Source: an uncultured Alphaproteobacteria bacterium (lineage in GTDB: Bacteria; Pseudomonadota; Alphaproteobacteria; RF32; CAG-239). From it: a DNA stretch of 64,000 nucleotides. Positions 9,080-18,651 of the stretch are shown here, one piece after another (within the stretch, counting starts at the first letter, position 1; every line of letters begins with the position of its first letter). Made by a program: the position numbers and the translations under genes. The notes under the pieces are model-generated. The model was not told the DNA's origin. It did no database searches and saw only the letters and a program-made list of their open reading frames with translations. The DNA lies in contig CALXTL010000007.1 of NCBI GenBank assembly GCA_944391445.1, forward strand, positions 1 to 64,000. The letters run 5' to 3'.

Positions 9080-11371
9080 TCAGTTGCGGCCGCCGCGTTC
9101 CACTGACAGAGGCACTCTGCGATGCTGGTTGTAGAGCTGCCGGCGGTCCTGGCCATTGATGCTTTGCCCGGACTGCGGTGTGGCACGGTACCGCGTTGCT
9201 TCCGTCAGAGCCGCTCCGGCCGGGAGTTTCATTTCGATTTTGGCGCTTTCGCCATAATCGCCGACCAATCCGTCCACATAACTTTGCATATTTTCTTTGC
9301 TTTCTTTCAAAATAGCCTGAGCCGCACGTTTCAAAGAACCGCCCTGCGTGGTTTCATCTTCAGGGTCTTTGGGGGTTCTTTTTTCTACTTCATAGCGCTC
9401 GTCAATCATTTTATCGATAGTCGGGCGGTTTTCTGCCATTTTAACGACCATGAAGTCAATCAGTCTTTCCGGATTTTCATTAATATAATTGTAATCAAAC
9501 GACTGACCTTTCTTATCCTTTCCGGTAGCAATGACCCGCAACAGTTCTTGCGAGGCCATAACGGCACTGGCCATATCCGCCTCTGTCCATCTGTTGGGGT
9601 TATCCGGACTACACTGTTCGCGGATATAATTGTCAATAACGCCTTTATAGCTGGCGTTGAAGCGGCTGAATTTGATGTCACCTTCCACAGAAGCAATGGC
9701 TGAAGAGAGTTTGCTCTCATCATTGCCTTTCGACTCACGATAAGCCACATAATTTTTGACTTCGCGGACAAGGCGCATTTTCCAGAGCAGTATATCTTTC
9801 GGGTTCAGCTTATCTTCCTCTTTCGGGGTTTTCAGCATTTCCTGAAGGTTATCATTGCTAAAGCCGACAAAGCCGTCATCTTTATCGCTGCATTTGAGTT
9901 TGGGACATATACCCATACTGCCGGCCGCTTTCCAAATGGCCGAGCCTCCGGCACCGCCGATCTCGGTGGTTTTGGGCGGGATAAAATATCTGCAGCCCTG
10001 AGTCTGAAAAGCTTTCAACGCCATTTTGGCATGGCCGGATTTAATCTCTTTGCCGGGCTCAATATACAGCCAGGCTGCCGGCGGCGGGCCGGCATGAACT
10101 TTCATGGCAAAGCTCTTTTTGCGCGCCTGGATGCCTTTTTTGTCCAGTTCGTTGTCTGTCACCTCGTCTGCTTCATTCAGATAACAGATCATGGTCATGC
10201 TGCCGTCAAGGTTGCGCCGCCAGTGCAGATATTCTCTCCGGAAACCCATAAGACCGGCGCGGTTTTCCATGGCGTCGCGCATTTTGCCATAACTCGGTTT
10301 CAACGACGGGGCATCATTCAAATAGCGATCATAGCCGTCATCCACATGGCCGTTCTCCATATGGCCGTTGTTTACATGGTTTGAACGCACGCTCTCCTGT
10401 GCCGCGCTGACAGGCTGTTCCTCGTTTTGCGACGAGAGCTCTGCCCGTTCTTGTGTTTCCGTGTGTTGCTGCGCGGTACGCTCAGCTTCAAAGGCCTCGT
10501 TGAAAACTTCGCGGAAAGATTTATTGCTGTCGCCCATGACTTTGATGTCCGAAGGCAAATTGAGCGTGTCTGAATCTTTGATCAGACCGCCTTTGTAGAA
10601 AAAGCGCGCCAGTTCACGAATCTGCTCTTCCGACATTTCCGAATTATCATTGGTTAAAACCAGGGACTGCGGTTTTTCACTGGCTTTGTTGGTATTTAAG
10701 GCAAAGTTCAAACCGGTGCCGTTGAGATCCATTACTTTGAGGCTGAGCGACTCATGTGCCGCATCATAAGAAAAAGCAGCCCGGTTGGCTCCAGGGCGCG
10801 GCTCGTTCAACTTATAGGCAAAAGGCTCGCTGCCGTTGTTCCCGTTGAAGACTTCTTCATGATGCCCGACCAGAAGTTCAAGATTTTCTTTAAGCTTCGG
10901 ATTATTGGCTACCGCTTCGGCAATGGCATCCAGACCGGTGAGGTGCGGATCTTTGCAAATATCGCTGGCATTAACAAAATTATCCAGAGCATAAGCCGCG
11001 GTAACCTCATTTTCAATGGCAGGCAGATCGGCTTCTTTTGCCAAGCCGGCTTTTTTTATCTCCTCCCGCAGAGCGGCCAGATCTTTGGCTGAAAATTCGG
11101 CATCGGGATATTTTTCAAGCAAGAGCTCAAATAATGTTTCATCATCGACAATTTGCGATGTCTTGCTTTTGATTTTGGCTCCGAGCGCCGCCATATCCGG
11201 ATGTTCTTCCATGGCTGCGGTCTGCAAATCATCATAAATGCCCATACGGCGCACTTCTGCCAAATAGCGCGGAGATTTTGCAACATTTTCCAGCATATGC
11301 CGGCCGTTTTCCAGAGCAATTTCTTTGTAATCTTCCGGAGTTTCAAAACCTATTTCATATAACCTAGCCAT
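9080..11371 (-). CDS. Large hypothetical protein, unrecognised
   Basis: I do not recognise this 763-residue protein. It has no signal peptide or membrane segment and is highly charged, so it is probably cytoplasmic. The N-terminal 320 residues are mostly helical and include a stretch resembling a structural domain (AFSYDAAHESLSLKVMDLNG, near residue 200). A low-complexity linker at about 315-350 holds a small His/Asn/Gly repeat (HVNNGHMENGHVDDG). The C-terminal half (about 370-700) has aromatic and Cys-containing blocks (MTMICYLNE, GCRYFIPPK). The Arg/Gln-rich tail ends in VERGGRN. The ATG at 11371 has GGATTGAGG upstream. It is probably a single-gene unit, with an AT-rich gap before it and a terminator after it. 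Confidence 0.7.
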   Translation of the reverse strand: MARLYEIGFETPEDYKEIALENGRHMLENVAKSPRYLAEVRRMGIYDDLQTAAMEEHPDMAALGAKIKSKTSQIVDDETLFELLLEKYPDAEFSAKDLAALREEIKKAGLAKEADLPAIENEVTAAYALDNFVNASDICKDPHLTGLDAIAEAVANNPKLKENLELLVGHHEEVFNGNNGSEPFAYKLNEPRPGANRAAFSYDAAHESLSLKVMDLNGTGLNFALNTNKASEKPQSLVLTNDNSEMSEEQIRELARFFYKGGLIKDSDTLNLPSDIKVMGDSNKSFREVFNEAFEAERTAQQHTETQERAELSSQNEEQPVSAAQESVRSNHVNNGHMENGHVDDGYDRYLNDAPSLKPSYGKMRDAMENRAGLMGFRREYLHWRRNLDGSMTMICYLNEADEVTDNELDKKGIQARKKSFAMKVHAGPPPAAWLYIEPGKEIKSGHAKMALKAFQTQGCRYFIPPKTTEIGGAGGSAIWKAAGSMGICPKLKCSDKDDGFVGFSNDNLQEMLKTPKEEDKLNPKDILLWKMRLVREVKNYVAYRESKGNDESKLSSAIASVEGDIKFSRFNASYKGVIDNYIREQCSPDNPNRWTEADMASAVMASQELLRVIATGKDKKGQSFDYNYINENPERLIDFMVVKMAENRPTIDKMIDERYEVEKRTPKDPEDETTQGGSLKRAAQAILKESKENMQSYVDGLVGDYGESAKIEMKLPAGAALTEATRYRATPQSGQSINGQDRRQLYNQHRRVPLSVERGGRN

Positions 11372-11505
11372 GGCCTCAATCCTTTTGCATAAAAATGTTT
11401 ACTTATTCTTAAATTAGCATAATTTAGAAGAAAAAACAACTATTTTTGTCTAAATTTCGAATAATTTTCTATTGAAGATTTTAGCCGGAATTTGTTGACA
11501 AAGGC

Positions 11506-12798
11506 TTAATGCTTGCCGCTAAAAATGTTTTTGGCTTTGTCCAACAATGTGTCGGGGCGCGTGATCTGCGTATAGATATGGGTGGGTGTGAGCGGTACGG
11601 GATCGGTTTTGGTGATGTTGAGGTAACCTGCATCGCGAAACGCAATATAACGCAAAGCAAACACTACAAAAAAGCCGCATGCCGCCGAAAATGCCAGCAG
11701 AAAACTAATTGCTCCAAACTGTTGCATGGTCCATGAAATGACTATCGGCCCGGTAATCATCCCCAGGCTTTGCAACATGATCAGCATCCCGGAGGCTTCG
11801 GTGCGCTGGTCATCGCTGATTTTGTCATTTACATGGGAAACGCATATCGGGTAGAGCACAAATGTTCCCGCACCGAGCAAAAGCGCACTGGCAATCAGTT
11901 CAATCCAGCCTTCGGTGATAAAAAGATGAATCCAAGGCGCAATCAAAAACAGCAATCCGCAGGCCCACATCATGACAAAACGCCGATCCATCAAGTCGGA
12001 AAGGCGTCCGACCGGCATTTGCACCAGCATACCGCCCAAGATGGTGAAAAACATGAAAAAAGAAATGCGGATCAGATCCAACCCCGTTTTTTCCGCATAA
12101 ATCGCGCCAAGCGTATATACGCTGCCGACCAAAATACCGCTGACCATACAACCGACCACGCCAACCGGCGCAATTTTGTATAATTCGCGAAAAGACATGC
12201 TTTTATGTTTGCTGACATCGGGCGAAGGCAGCGCCGTCAGCGAAATCGGCACCAAAGCAACAGAATAGAGCACTGAGACAACCGTAAAGATAACAAAGCC
12301 AAGTTTGTCGGGAATGTTCAAAAGAAGCTGCCCGAACGCGGCGCCAAGATAGGTGGTGATCATGTACATCGACATGATAAGACCGCGGTTTTTGTTGTTG
12401 GAGCGCGTGTTCAGCCAGCTTTCCAGACAAATCAGCCCCGAGGCCAGACAATATCCCTCCAGCAACCGCAAAAAGCCCCAATACCACGGAGAAAAATAAA
12501 CCGCATGCAGCAAAACCAAAGCCGATAAAACAGAAATATAGGTGGAAAAAGCGCGAATATGCCCTACCCGGTTGATGATCCGATAAGCCGTCAATGTTGC
12601 AAAAATATAGCCGACATAATAGACAGACAGCACCAAGCCCGAATAAAAAGTCGGCACTTCGGCCGCGCTCAGCCGAACCGCCAGATAAGACGACAACAAC
12701 CCGTATGCCGAACATGTAAACAACGTCCCGGCAAAAAAAGCCGTCAGGGGCGAGGCCAGCGCTTTTGCGGATTTCAAAGCTTCAATGATCTTTCTCAT
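11506..12798 (-). CDS. MFS transporter, YcaD-like
   Basis: This is an inner-membrane major facilitator protein of 430 residues with about 12 predicted hydrophobic segments and a charged loop in the middle (TALPSPDVSKHKSMSFRELY). The segment GLICLESWLNTRSNNKNRG, followed by a membrane helix, matches the YcaD/UMF-type branch. The substrate cannot be told from sequence. It starts 13 bases after the argS stop codon, so it is probably read from the argS transcript. The next gene downstream is separated by 134 AT-rich bases. Confidence 0.85.
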   Translation of the reverse strand: MRKIIEALKSAKALASPLTAFFAGTLFTCSAYGLLSSYLAVRLSAAEVPTFYSGLVLSVYYVGYIFATLTAYRIINRVGHIRAFSTYISVLSALVLLHAVYFSPWYWGFLRLLEGYCLASGLICLESWLNTRSNNKNRGLIMSMYMITTYLGAAFGQLLLNIPDKLGFVIFTVVSVLYSVALVPISLTALPSPDVSKHKSMSFRELYKIAPVGVVGCMVSGILVGSVYTLGAIYAEKTGLDLIRISFFMFFTILGGMLVQMPVGRLSDLMDRRFVMMWACGLLFLIAPWIHLFITEGWIELIASALLLGAGTFVLYPICVSHVNDKISDDQRTEASGMLIMLQSLGMITGPIVISWTMQQFGAISFLLAFSAACGFFVVFALRYIAFRDAGYLNITKTDPVPLTPTHIYTQITRPDTLLDKAKNIFSGKH

Positions 12799-12811
12799 TT
12801 TTTAATCCGGA

Positions 12812-14545
12812 TTATTGTTTTTTAAGCATGACTTCCGGCGAACGAATGCCCAACAGCTTCAACAAAAGTTTCAGCACATCACGGGTTAAGCCTGCCAAAC
12901 GCAGCCGCGACGATGCTAAAATTTTATCCTCGGCATTCATGATTGAGGAAACATTGTAAAAACTTGAAAATGTCTGCGCCAATGTATAGGCATAATCTGA
13001 CAAAATACTCGGTTCGGCCTCGGCATAAGCACGCATCACAACAGCATTGAGCTGAGCGATTTTGAGCGCCAGTTCGCGTTCCTCACGGTTAGAAAGGCTG
13101 ATTTTTCCTGGATGAATCCCGGTGTCGGAAGCTTTGCGGACAATGGAATTTATCCGCGCAATTGCATATTGAATATATGGTCCGGTTTTGCCTTCAAATT
13201 TTGCAAAGTCCTCCAGCTCAAATACATAACCTGAAGCGGTATTGTTTTTCAGATCCTGGAATTTGATGGCTCCGACGGCAATCTCAGAGACAAGATTTTC
13301 AATATACGCCGCATTATACTTTGCATCCGGCTCCGGCATGGATTCCCGCACTTTATCTTTGGACATGGCAATCATATCTTCCAGATTCATCACGCCGCCG
13401 TCGCGGGTTTTGAAAGGTTTGCCGTCTGCTCCGTTTACCGTGCCAAAGCCTATATGCCGAAGGCGGACTTGCGGCGCAATACCCAATTTTTGCGCCACTT
13501 CAAACACCTGTTCAAAATGCAGAGACTGGCGTTTGTCCACCACATAAATAATCTCGTCGGCATGCAGATCATCCACACGCATTTTAATGGTGGCGATGTC
13601 AGTGACCTGATAGGCATAGCCGCCGTCGGACTTAACCAAAATGACCGGCGGTTTGGGTTTGTTGGCTTCTTCCAGCCGGATGATCACGGCACCGTCGTCT
13701 TGCTCGGAAATTTTTTGGCGTTCGGCAATTTTGACAATTTCGGCACAGGTTTCGTGCGCATCGCTTTCTCCCAGCCAGAGATCAAAATGCGCATCCAGCT
13801 CATCATAGATTTTTTTGACCGCCGCCACCGACACATTGCGCAAATGCTGCCAAGCCGCGCGATATTCCGGATTGCCATTCTGCAGTTCCGCGGTGATTTT
13901 GCGGGCGTTTTCTTTGGCAGCGTCGTCTTCTTTGCAACGGGTGTTGGCTTTTTTGTAGAAAGCGGAGATATCCTCAATGCCGTATGTATTTATTTTGGCC
14001 AGCGAGCCGTCTTGGCGCATCACCTCAGCCAGAATCATCCCCATCGGTGTGCCCCAGTCACCAAAATGGACATCAGAGATAACCTTATTACCGACAAATT
14101 CTTCAATACGGCGAATCGACTCGCCGATGACCGCCGAGCGCAGGTGACCGACATGGAGCGCTTTGGCCACATTGGGACCGCCAAAATCCATCACCACCGT
14201 TTTGGGCTTGTCTACCAAGGCCACTCCCAAACGCTTGTCTGCGGCAATTTCATCCATGTTGCGCGCAATTAGAGAATCGCTCAGCGACAAGTTGATGAAT
14301 CCGGGACCATCCACCGAAATGGCGGCAAAATCATGATCCTGCTCCAGCTCCGCTGCAATGCGGGTGGCAATTTCACGCGGATTTTTTCGTTCGCTTTTAG
14401 CCAAGGCCAGCGCACCGTTGCACTGAAAATCGCTCAGATCCGGACGGTCAGAAATTTTGACAAAAGCGTACTCCGGAGCCAAACCAAGCTTTTTGAAAAC
14501 GGCAGAAATTTTTTGATTGATGATATTTTCAAGAGACAATGTCAT
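12812..14545 (-). CDS. argS: Arginine--tRNA ligase
   Basis: This class I synthetase charges tRNA-Arg. The HIGH motif appears as HVGH in GGPNVAKALHVGHLRSAV (near residue 130). The N-terminal additional domain (residues 1 to about 110) and the C-terminal DALR anticodon-binding domain (from about 450, ending in LKLLGIRSPEVM) are present. The length of 577 residues is normal. As in many ArgRS there is no clear KMSKS. It sits between a small lipoprotein gene (12-base gap) and the MFS gene (13-base gap), forming a probable three-gene operon. Confidence 0.96.
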   Translation of the reverse strand: MTLSLENIINQKISAVFKKLGLAPEYAFVKISDRPDLSDFQCNGALALAKSERKNPREIATRIAAELEQDHDFAAISVDGPGFINLSLSDSLIARNMDEIAADKRLGVALVDKPKTVVMDFGGPNVAKALHVGHLRSAVIGESIRRIEEFVGNKVISDVHFGDWGTPMGMILAEVMRQDGSLAKINTYGIEDISAFYKKANTRCKEDDAAKENARKITAELQNGNPEYRAAWQHLRNVSVAAVKKIYDELDAHFDLWLGESDAHETCAEIVKIAERQKISEQDDGAVIIRLEEANKPKPPVILVKSDGGYAYQVTDIATIKMRVDDLHADEIIYVVDKRQSLHFEQVFEVAQKLGIAPQVRLRHIGFGTVNGADGKPFKTRDGGVMNLEDMIAMSKDKVRESMPEPDAKYNAAYIENLVSEIAVGAIKFQDLKNNTASGYVFELEDFAKFEGKTGPYIQYAIARINSIVRKASDTGIHPGKISLSNREERELALKIAQLNAVVMRAYAEAEPSILSDYAYTLAQTFSSFYNVSSIMNAEDKILASSRLRLAGLTRDVLKLLLKLLGIRSPEVMLKKQ

Positions 14546-14557
14546 AAGATAAATTCC

Positions 14558-14890
14558 TTATTTTTCGCATTTGAAATAAATATGGTTCGGTACCAGCAGG
14601 CGACAGCTGAACAAAGTCTGACGAACGGGGACGGCATGCGTGCCGGGCAAGTCCGCGGCGCATTGCGCATCAGCCATTTTTTTGACTTTTTGATAGGATG
14701 TAACCAGACTGTTATAGCAAATAGCCGGCGCGCCGGGTTTGGAAGCGCCGACATACATTTGTTCCGGCGTTTTGGCCCCGGCCTCGCGGCGACGGTCAAC
14801 AAAAGCATCAAACTGGCTGCATGAGCCAATCAGCAGCGCCAGCAGCACCAGAGGCAGTATTTTTTGCCTAGACAAATTAAAAAACTCCAT
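14558..14890 (-). CDS. Small lipoprotein upstream of argS
   Basis: This is a 110-residue protein with a lipoprotein signal: a basic start (MEFFNLSRQK), a hydrophobic core, and the lipobox LIGSC near residue 23-27. It should be lipidated and held in the inner or outer membrane. The mature part has three further Cys residues and no family I recognise. I chose the ATG at 14890 because it places the lipobox correctly; longer upstream starts would run into the divergent gene at 14938. It is 12 bases from argS. Confidence 0.6.
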   Translation of the reverse strand: MEFFNLSRQKILPLVLLALLIGSCSQFDAFVDRRREAGAKTPEQMYVGASKPGAPAICYNSLVTSYQKVKKMADAQCAADLPGTHAVPVRQTLFSCRLLVPNHIYFKCEK

Positions 14891-14937
14891 TACATTAGTA
14901 GCAAAATTGATATCAACATACTCAAAGAAGACCAAAA

Positions 14938-15531
14938 ATGCAAGAAAACAAATATATCGGCGATGAAAAAATGACCAAAATGCTGGCACACTATCATTGT
15001 CCGACACCGCTTGAAATTGTCAAAATGCGTTTTGCCGGCGCCATTTGCAGCCCGAATCTTGATCTGCGCCCGAGCGACGTGATTTCATCTTTCTGGCCGC
15101 AGGGACAATCTCCCAGATTGCAAACCAAAGACGAAGCTGATTTGTTTTTTAAATTTTTTATGGGACTTTGGGATGATATCTTCACGCGAATCAAAAACAA
15201 CAAATTCCGGCTTGAAAAAGTCCCCGGACACGACCTTTCTTTGTATTGCGAACGTCGTTATGCAGAAGTAGAACTCGGCTATGTCGAAGGTTTTTGGGGC
15301 GGACGGCAGGATGTTAAAATCCCGGCGTATCTGGCCGAGATAATCGACCGGCTTTCCGAACTGGCCGACGCTTATGCCACGCTGGCCAAAAAATCGGCCG
15401 GCGGCGCCAATGCCGAGACTATCCGGCCGGCGCTGCATTCTTGTGACGAAGCCGTTGACAAATCGATCTCTTTTGTGATCGAACAATTTGTCTTACCACG
15501 AATTGAAAACCTCAGACGCGTTGTCAATTAA
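14938..15531 (+). CDS. Conserved-looking hypothetical protein
   Basis: This 197-residue soluble protein has no signal peptide, and I do not recognise its family. It is helical, with a tryptophan-containing central part (DLFFKFFMGLWDDIFTRIK at about 65-83; YVEGFWGG near 118) and a C-terminal helical pair. The ATG at 14938 has AAAGAAG upstream. It is divergent from the argS-linked lipoprotein, and the nitroreductase follows about 100 bases downstream under a separate promoter-like region. Confidence 0.65.
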   Translation: MQENKYIGDEKMTKMLAHYHCPTPLEIVKMRFAGAICSPNLDLRPSDVISSFWPQGQSPRLQTKDEADLFFKFFMGLWDDIFTRIKNNKFRLEKVPGHDLSLYCERRYAEVELGYVEGFWGGRQDVKIPAYLAEIIDRLSELADAYATLAKKSAGGANAETIRPALHSCDEAVDKSISFVIEQFVLPRIENLRRVVN

Positions 15532-15584
15532 GGGGTTGAGTTAAAAGTCTTGACATTTCCGCCAAGAAATTTAAAAGTATTCTG

Positions 15585-15604
15585 ATTCAATCAATCGATT
15601 GAAT
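15585..15604. promoter_or_regulatory. Candidate operator upstream of the nitroreductase
   Basis: A perfect 8-bp inverted repeat (ATTCAATC, AATC, GATTGAAT) lies 31 bases before the nitroreductase start. A TTGACA hexamer at 15550-15555 and a weak TATTCT lie just upstream. The position suits a repressor site; the regulator is unknown. Confidence 0.4.
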
Positions 15605-15635
15605 TTTGATTTTAACAAATCGGAGAATTTTATTC

Positions 15636-16169
15636 ATGGAATTAATGGAAGGTCTTTTGACCAGACGCTCCGTCCGCCGTTATCAGGACAAAAAAATCGA
15701 TAAAACAACTTTGGAAGAGATCATTAAAGCCGCTCAGTTTTCGCCAACGGCGCATAATAAGCAGCCCTGGGAATTCCTGGTTATTGACGATAAAGAATTT
15801 ATGGCCGATCTGCGTCATATTCAGCGCTGGACATCTTTTGCCAAAGACGCGGCCTGTGTCATTATTGTTTGTGGCGATGTCGACAAATCATTCAACCGCG
15901 ACAAAGACGACGAAAAATGGAGTTTTATTGACGTTGACTGCGCTATTGCCACCCAAAGTCTGATGCTTGCGGCCTGGGCCAAAGGCATCGGCAGCTGCTA
16001 TTGCGGCGCCGCTCCGATGCAACGCGTGGTTGATACCCTGCGCGAGAGACTGCATCTGCCTGAAAATATCCGGCCGTTTGCCATTGTGCCGCTCGGCTAT
16101 CCGGCAGAAACACCCAAGCAGCCCGAAGACCGCTATAAACCCGAAAAAATTCATTGGGGAAAATGGTAG
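15636..16169 (+). CDS. Nitroreductase-family FMN oxidoreductase
   Basis: This is a cytoplasmic flavoprotein of the nitroreductase superfamily that would reduce nitro- or quinone-type compounds, or another electron acceptor, with NAD(P)H. The N-terminal FMN-binding block TRRSVRRYQDKK, the SPTAHNKQPWEFLV segment (about residues 36-50) and the C-terminal PFAIVPLGYPAE are typical. The ATG at 15636 gives 177 residues and has CGGAGA 9 bases upstream; a TTG at 15606 would include that ribosome site in the coding region. The substrate cannot be assigned. A palindrome lies in its promoter region. Confidence 0.87.
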   Translation: MELMEGLLTRRSVRRYQDKKIDKTTLEEIIKAAQFSPTAHNKQPWEFLVIDDKEFMADLRHIQRWTSFAKDAACVIIVCGDVDKSFNRDKDDEKWSFIDVDCAIATQSLMLAAWAKGIGSCYCGAAPMQRVVDTLRERLHLPENIRPFAIVPLGYPAETPKQPEDRYKPEKIHWGKW

Positions 16170-16296
16170 TACCGACTTATCACAGTACGCAAATTTCGCT
16201 TGAAAATAGCTTAAATCGTGATAAATTATGGTCGATAAAATCACAAAGCCCGTGCGGGGCGTTCCGCACTTTGGATAACATATAAGGAAGACAAAT

Positions 16297-17313
16297 ATGG
16301 TAGTTCGCGTAGCTATTAATGGTTATGGCCGTATCGGCCGTTTGACCCACCGTGCGATGGTTGAATCCGGCCGCACCGATATTGAAGTCGTGGCAATTAA
16401 TGATCTGGGCAAACCGATTGATAATGCCCGCCTGCTTAAATACGACTCTGTTCACGGCCGTTTTAAAGGCGAAGTTTCCGCCGATGATAATTCCATTACC
16501 GTTAATGGCCATAAGATTAAAGTGTTTGCCGAAAAAGATCCGGCCAATCTGCCGTGGAAAGACCTGAACATTGATGTTGTTATGGAATGCACCGGTATTT
16601 TCACATCCAAAGAAAAAGCCATGGTTCACATCAATGCCGGCGCCAAACAGGTTTTGGTTTCCGCCCCTGCCAAAGAGGCTGACAAGACCATTGTTTTCGG
16701 CGTCAACAGCAATACCCTGGATGGTTCGGAAAGGGTTGTGTCCAATGCTTCCTGCACCACCAACTGCCTGTCGCCGGTGGCCTATGTTCTGCAGAAAGTC
16801 TGCGGCATTAAAAAAGGTTATATGACCACGATTCACTCCTATACCGGTGACCAGAGAACATTGGATATTGTCCATCCGAAAGATCCGTATCGCGGACGTG
16901 CCGCTGCCTTGAATATGATTCCGACTTCAACCGGCGCTGCCAAGGCTGTCGGCCTGGTTTTGCCCGAACTGGCCGGTAAGCTTGACGGTTCTGCCGTACG
17001 CGTACCGACGCCGGATGTTTCGTTGGTTGATTTGACATTCATTCCTGAGCGCCCGACTACGGTTGAAGCGATCAATGCCGCGATGAAAGCCGCCGCCGAA
17101 GGCGAACTTAAAGGTATTTTGGAATATAATGACGAGCCTCTGGTTTCTCAGGACTTTGTCACAGATTCCCACACCTCCATTTTCGACGCGGGTCAAACCA
17201 AGATCGTCGACGGCGATTTTGTCCGCATCGTTTCCTGGTATGACAACGAATGGGGCTTCTCCAACAAGATGTCCGACACTGCCGTTGCCATGGCCAAAAG
17301 TTACAAAGCGTAA
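16297..17313 (+). CDS. gap: Glyceraldehyde-3-phosphate dehydrogenase
   Basis: It oxidises glyceraldehyde-3-phosphate to 1,3-bisphosphoglycerate with NAD or NADP, and is tetrameric and cytoplasmic. The Rossmann start RVAINGYGRIGR is at residues 4-15. The catalytic cysteine is Cys153 in ASCTTNCLSP, and the C-terminal WYDNEWGFSNKM is present. The 338 residues are standard. The downstream pgk forms a glycolytic pair. A terminator-like hairpin lies between the two genes, so gap may be made in excess of pgk. A candidate promoter (TTGAAA near 16200, TAAATT near 16222) and a hairpin (GTGCGG 16252-16257 with CCGCAC 16264-16269) lie in the leader. Confidence 0.97.
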   Translation: MVVRVAINGYGRIGRLTHRAMVESGRTDIEVVAINDLGKPIDNARLLKYDSVHGRFKGEVSADDNSITVNGHKIKVFAEKDPANLPWKDLNIDVVMECTGIFTSKEKAMVHINAGAKQVLVSAPAKEADKTIVFGVNSNTLDGSERVVSNASCTTNCLSPVAYVLQKVCGIKKGYMTTIHSYTGDQRTLDIVHPKDPYRGRAAALNMIPTSTGAAKAVGLVLPELAGKLDGSAVRVPTPDVSLVDLTFIPERPTTVEAINAAMKAAAEGELKGILEYNDEPLVSQDFVTDSHTSIFDAGQTKIVDGDFVRIVSWYDNEWGFSNKMSDTAVAMAKSYKA

Positions 17314-17320
17314 TTGATTG

Positions 17321-17358
17321 AAAACAAACCCTCTTGCTTTGACAAGGGGGTTTTGTTT
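17321..17358 (+). terminator. Terminator/attenuator between gap and pgk
   Basis: ACAAACCCTCTTG pairs with CAAGGGGGTTTTGT (one G-U pair and a slipped base) around a 6-base loop and is followed by TTTTTTT. It lies 8 bases after gap and about 20 bases before pgk. Confidence 0.7.
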
Positions 17359-17378
17359 TTTTGTTAGAGGAAAAATTG

Positions 17379-18590
17379 ATGAGCGAATATAAAACTATTG
17401 ATGATCTTGGCGATCTGAACGGCAAAGTTGCCATGCTGCGCGCCGATTTGAATGTTCCGATGGATGAAAACTTCCATGTCACCAATACTGCCCGCATCGA
17501 CCGCACGGTGCCGACAATTAACCTACTGATGAACAAAGGCGCTAAAGTCGTTGTTATCTCTCACTTTGGACGTCCGGAAGGCAAAGGCGACATGAAAAAT
17601 TCTTTGTCACACGTGGCGCCCGAACTTGAAAAAGCTCTCGGCAAGCATGTTGTTTTTGTTGACGATTGTATCGGTGAGAAAGTTGAAACGGCTATAAAAA
17701 ATATGAAAAGCGATGAAGTTCTCCTGCTGGAAAATCTGCGCTTCTACGGCGAAGAGAAAAAAGGCGACGAAACTTTTGCCAAAGAGCTGGTTAAACCTGC
17801 TGATGTGTATGTTTCCGATGCTTTTTCAACAGCACATCGCGCGCATGCTTCCATGGTGGCGGCAGCCAAACTTAAACCTGCTGCTTTCGGCCTGCTGATG
17901 GCTGAAGAAGTCAACGCTCTGTCCAAAGGTCTGAACAATCCGCAGCGACCGTTGATGGCGGTTGTCGGCGGTTCTAAAGTTTCTACAAAGCTCGACTTGC
18001 TGAACAATCTGGTTAAAAAAGTTGACAAACTGGTTATTTCCGGAGGTATGGCGCATACTTTCATGAAAGCCAGCGGAGTTGATACCGTTAATGAAGCAAA
18101 CTCTCTGGTGCAGCCGGATATGATTGAAACCGCCAAGGAAATTATGGCAACCGCCAAAGCTAATAATTGTGAGATTGTTTTGCCGCTTGATGTGGTTGTG
18201 GCTACCGAATTTAAAGCCGGCGCCGACCACAAAACCGTCGATCTTGGTAATATTCCGGCGACCGGCTGGATCCTGATGGATGTCGGCGAAAAAACGATTG
18301 CTTCCATCAATGAAAAACTGGACGGCTGCAAAACTTTGGTCTGGAACGGCCCTCTCGGCGTTTTTGAGCTCAAGCCCTTTGATCAGGCAACGAACCAAGT
18401 GGCTGCGCATGCTGCCGAGCTGACACAGGCCGGTAAGCTGATGTCGGTGGCCGGCGGCGGTGATACTGTTTCGGCTTTGGAAAATGCCGGTGTTGCCGGA
18501 AAATTTTCTTATATTTCGACAGCCGGCGGCGCATTCCTGGAATGGATGGAAGGCAAGGAACTGCCTGGTGTTGCCGTTTTGAAAAAATAA
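17379..18590 (+). CDS. pgk: Phosphoglycerate kinase
   Basis: It makes ATP and 3-phosphoglycerate from 1,3-bisphosphoglycerate in the cytoplasm. Recognisable blocks are LRADLNVPMD (substrate loop), SHFGRPEG, LLENLRFY, PADVYVSDAF, and the C-terminal nucleotide loop SVAGGGDTVSAL. The start is set at the ATG at 17379 (MSEYKTIDDL, 403 residues) because AGAGGAAA sits 6-13 bases upstream; a TTG at 17361 would overlap the ribosome site. It follows gap and shares its 3' terminator with the convergent clpB. Confidence 0.96.
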   Translation: MSEYKTIDDLGDLNGKVAMLRADLNVPMDENFHVTNTARIDRTVPTINLLMNKGAKVVVISHFGRPEGKGDMKNSLSHVAPELEKALGKHVVFVDDCIGEKVETAIKNMKSDEVLLLENLRFYGEEKKGDETFAKELVKPADVYVSDAFSTAHRAHASMVAAAKLKPAAFGLLMAEEVNALSKGLNNPQRPLMAVVGGSKVSTKLDLLNNLVKKVDKLVISGGMAHTFMKASGVDTVNEANSLVQPDMIETAKEIMATAKANNCEIVLPLDVVVATEFKAGADHKTVDLGNIPATGWILMDVGEKTIASINEKLDGCKTLVWNGPLGVFELKPFDQATNQVAAHAAELTQAGKLMSVAGGGDTVSALENAGVAGKFSYISTAGGAFLEWMEGKELPGVAVLKK

Positions 18591-18605
18591 TCTTTATTTT
18601 CAAAA

Positions 18606-18640
18606 AAAAAACAGGCTGCTCACATGCAGCCTGTTTTTTA
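18606..18640. terminator. Bidirectional terminator between pgk and clpB
   Basis: AAACAGGCTGC pairs with GCAGCCTGTTT around a 6-base loop. It has a long A-run on the left and T-run on the right, so it serves both convergent genes. Confidence 0.85.
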
Positions 18641-18651
18641 TGGCCTCAGTC

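Noticed and set aside
16252-16269. Riboswitch or attenuator in the gap leader
   Set aside because: A 6-bp hairpin is present, but there is no matching riboswitch core and no T-run.
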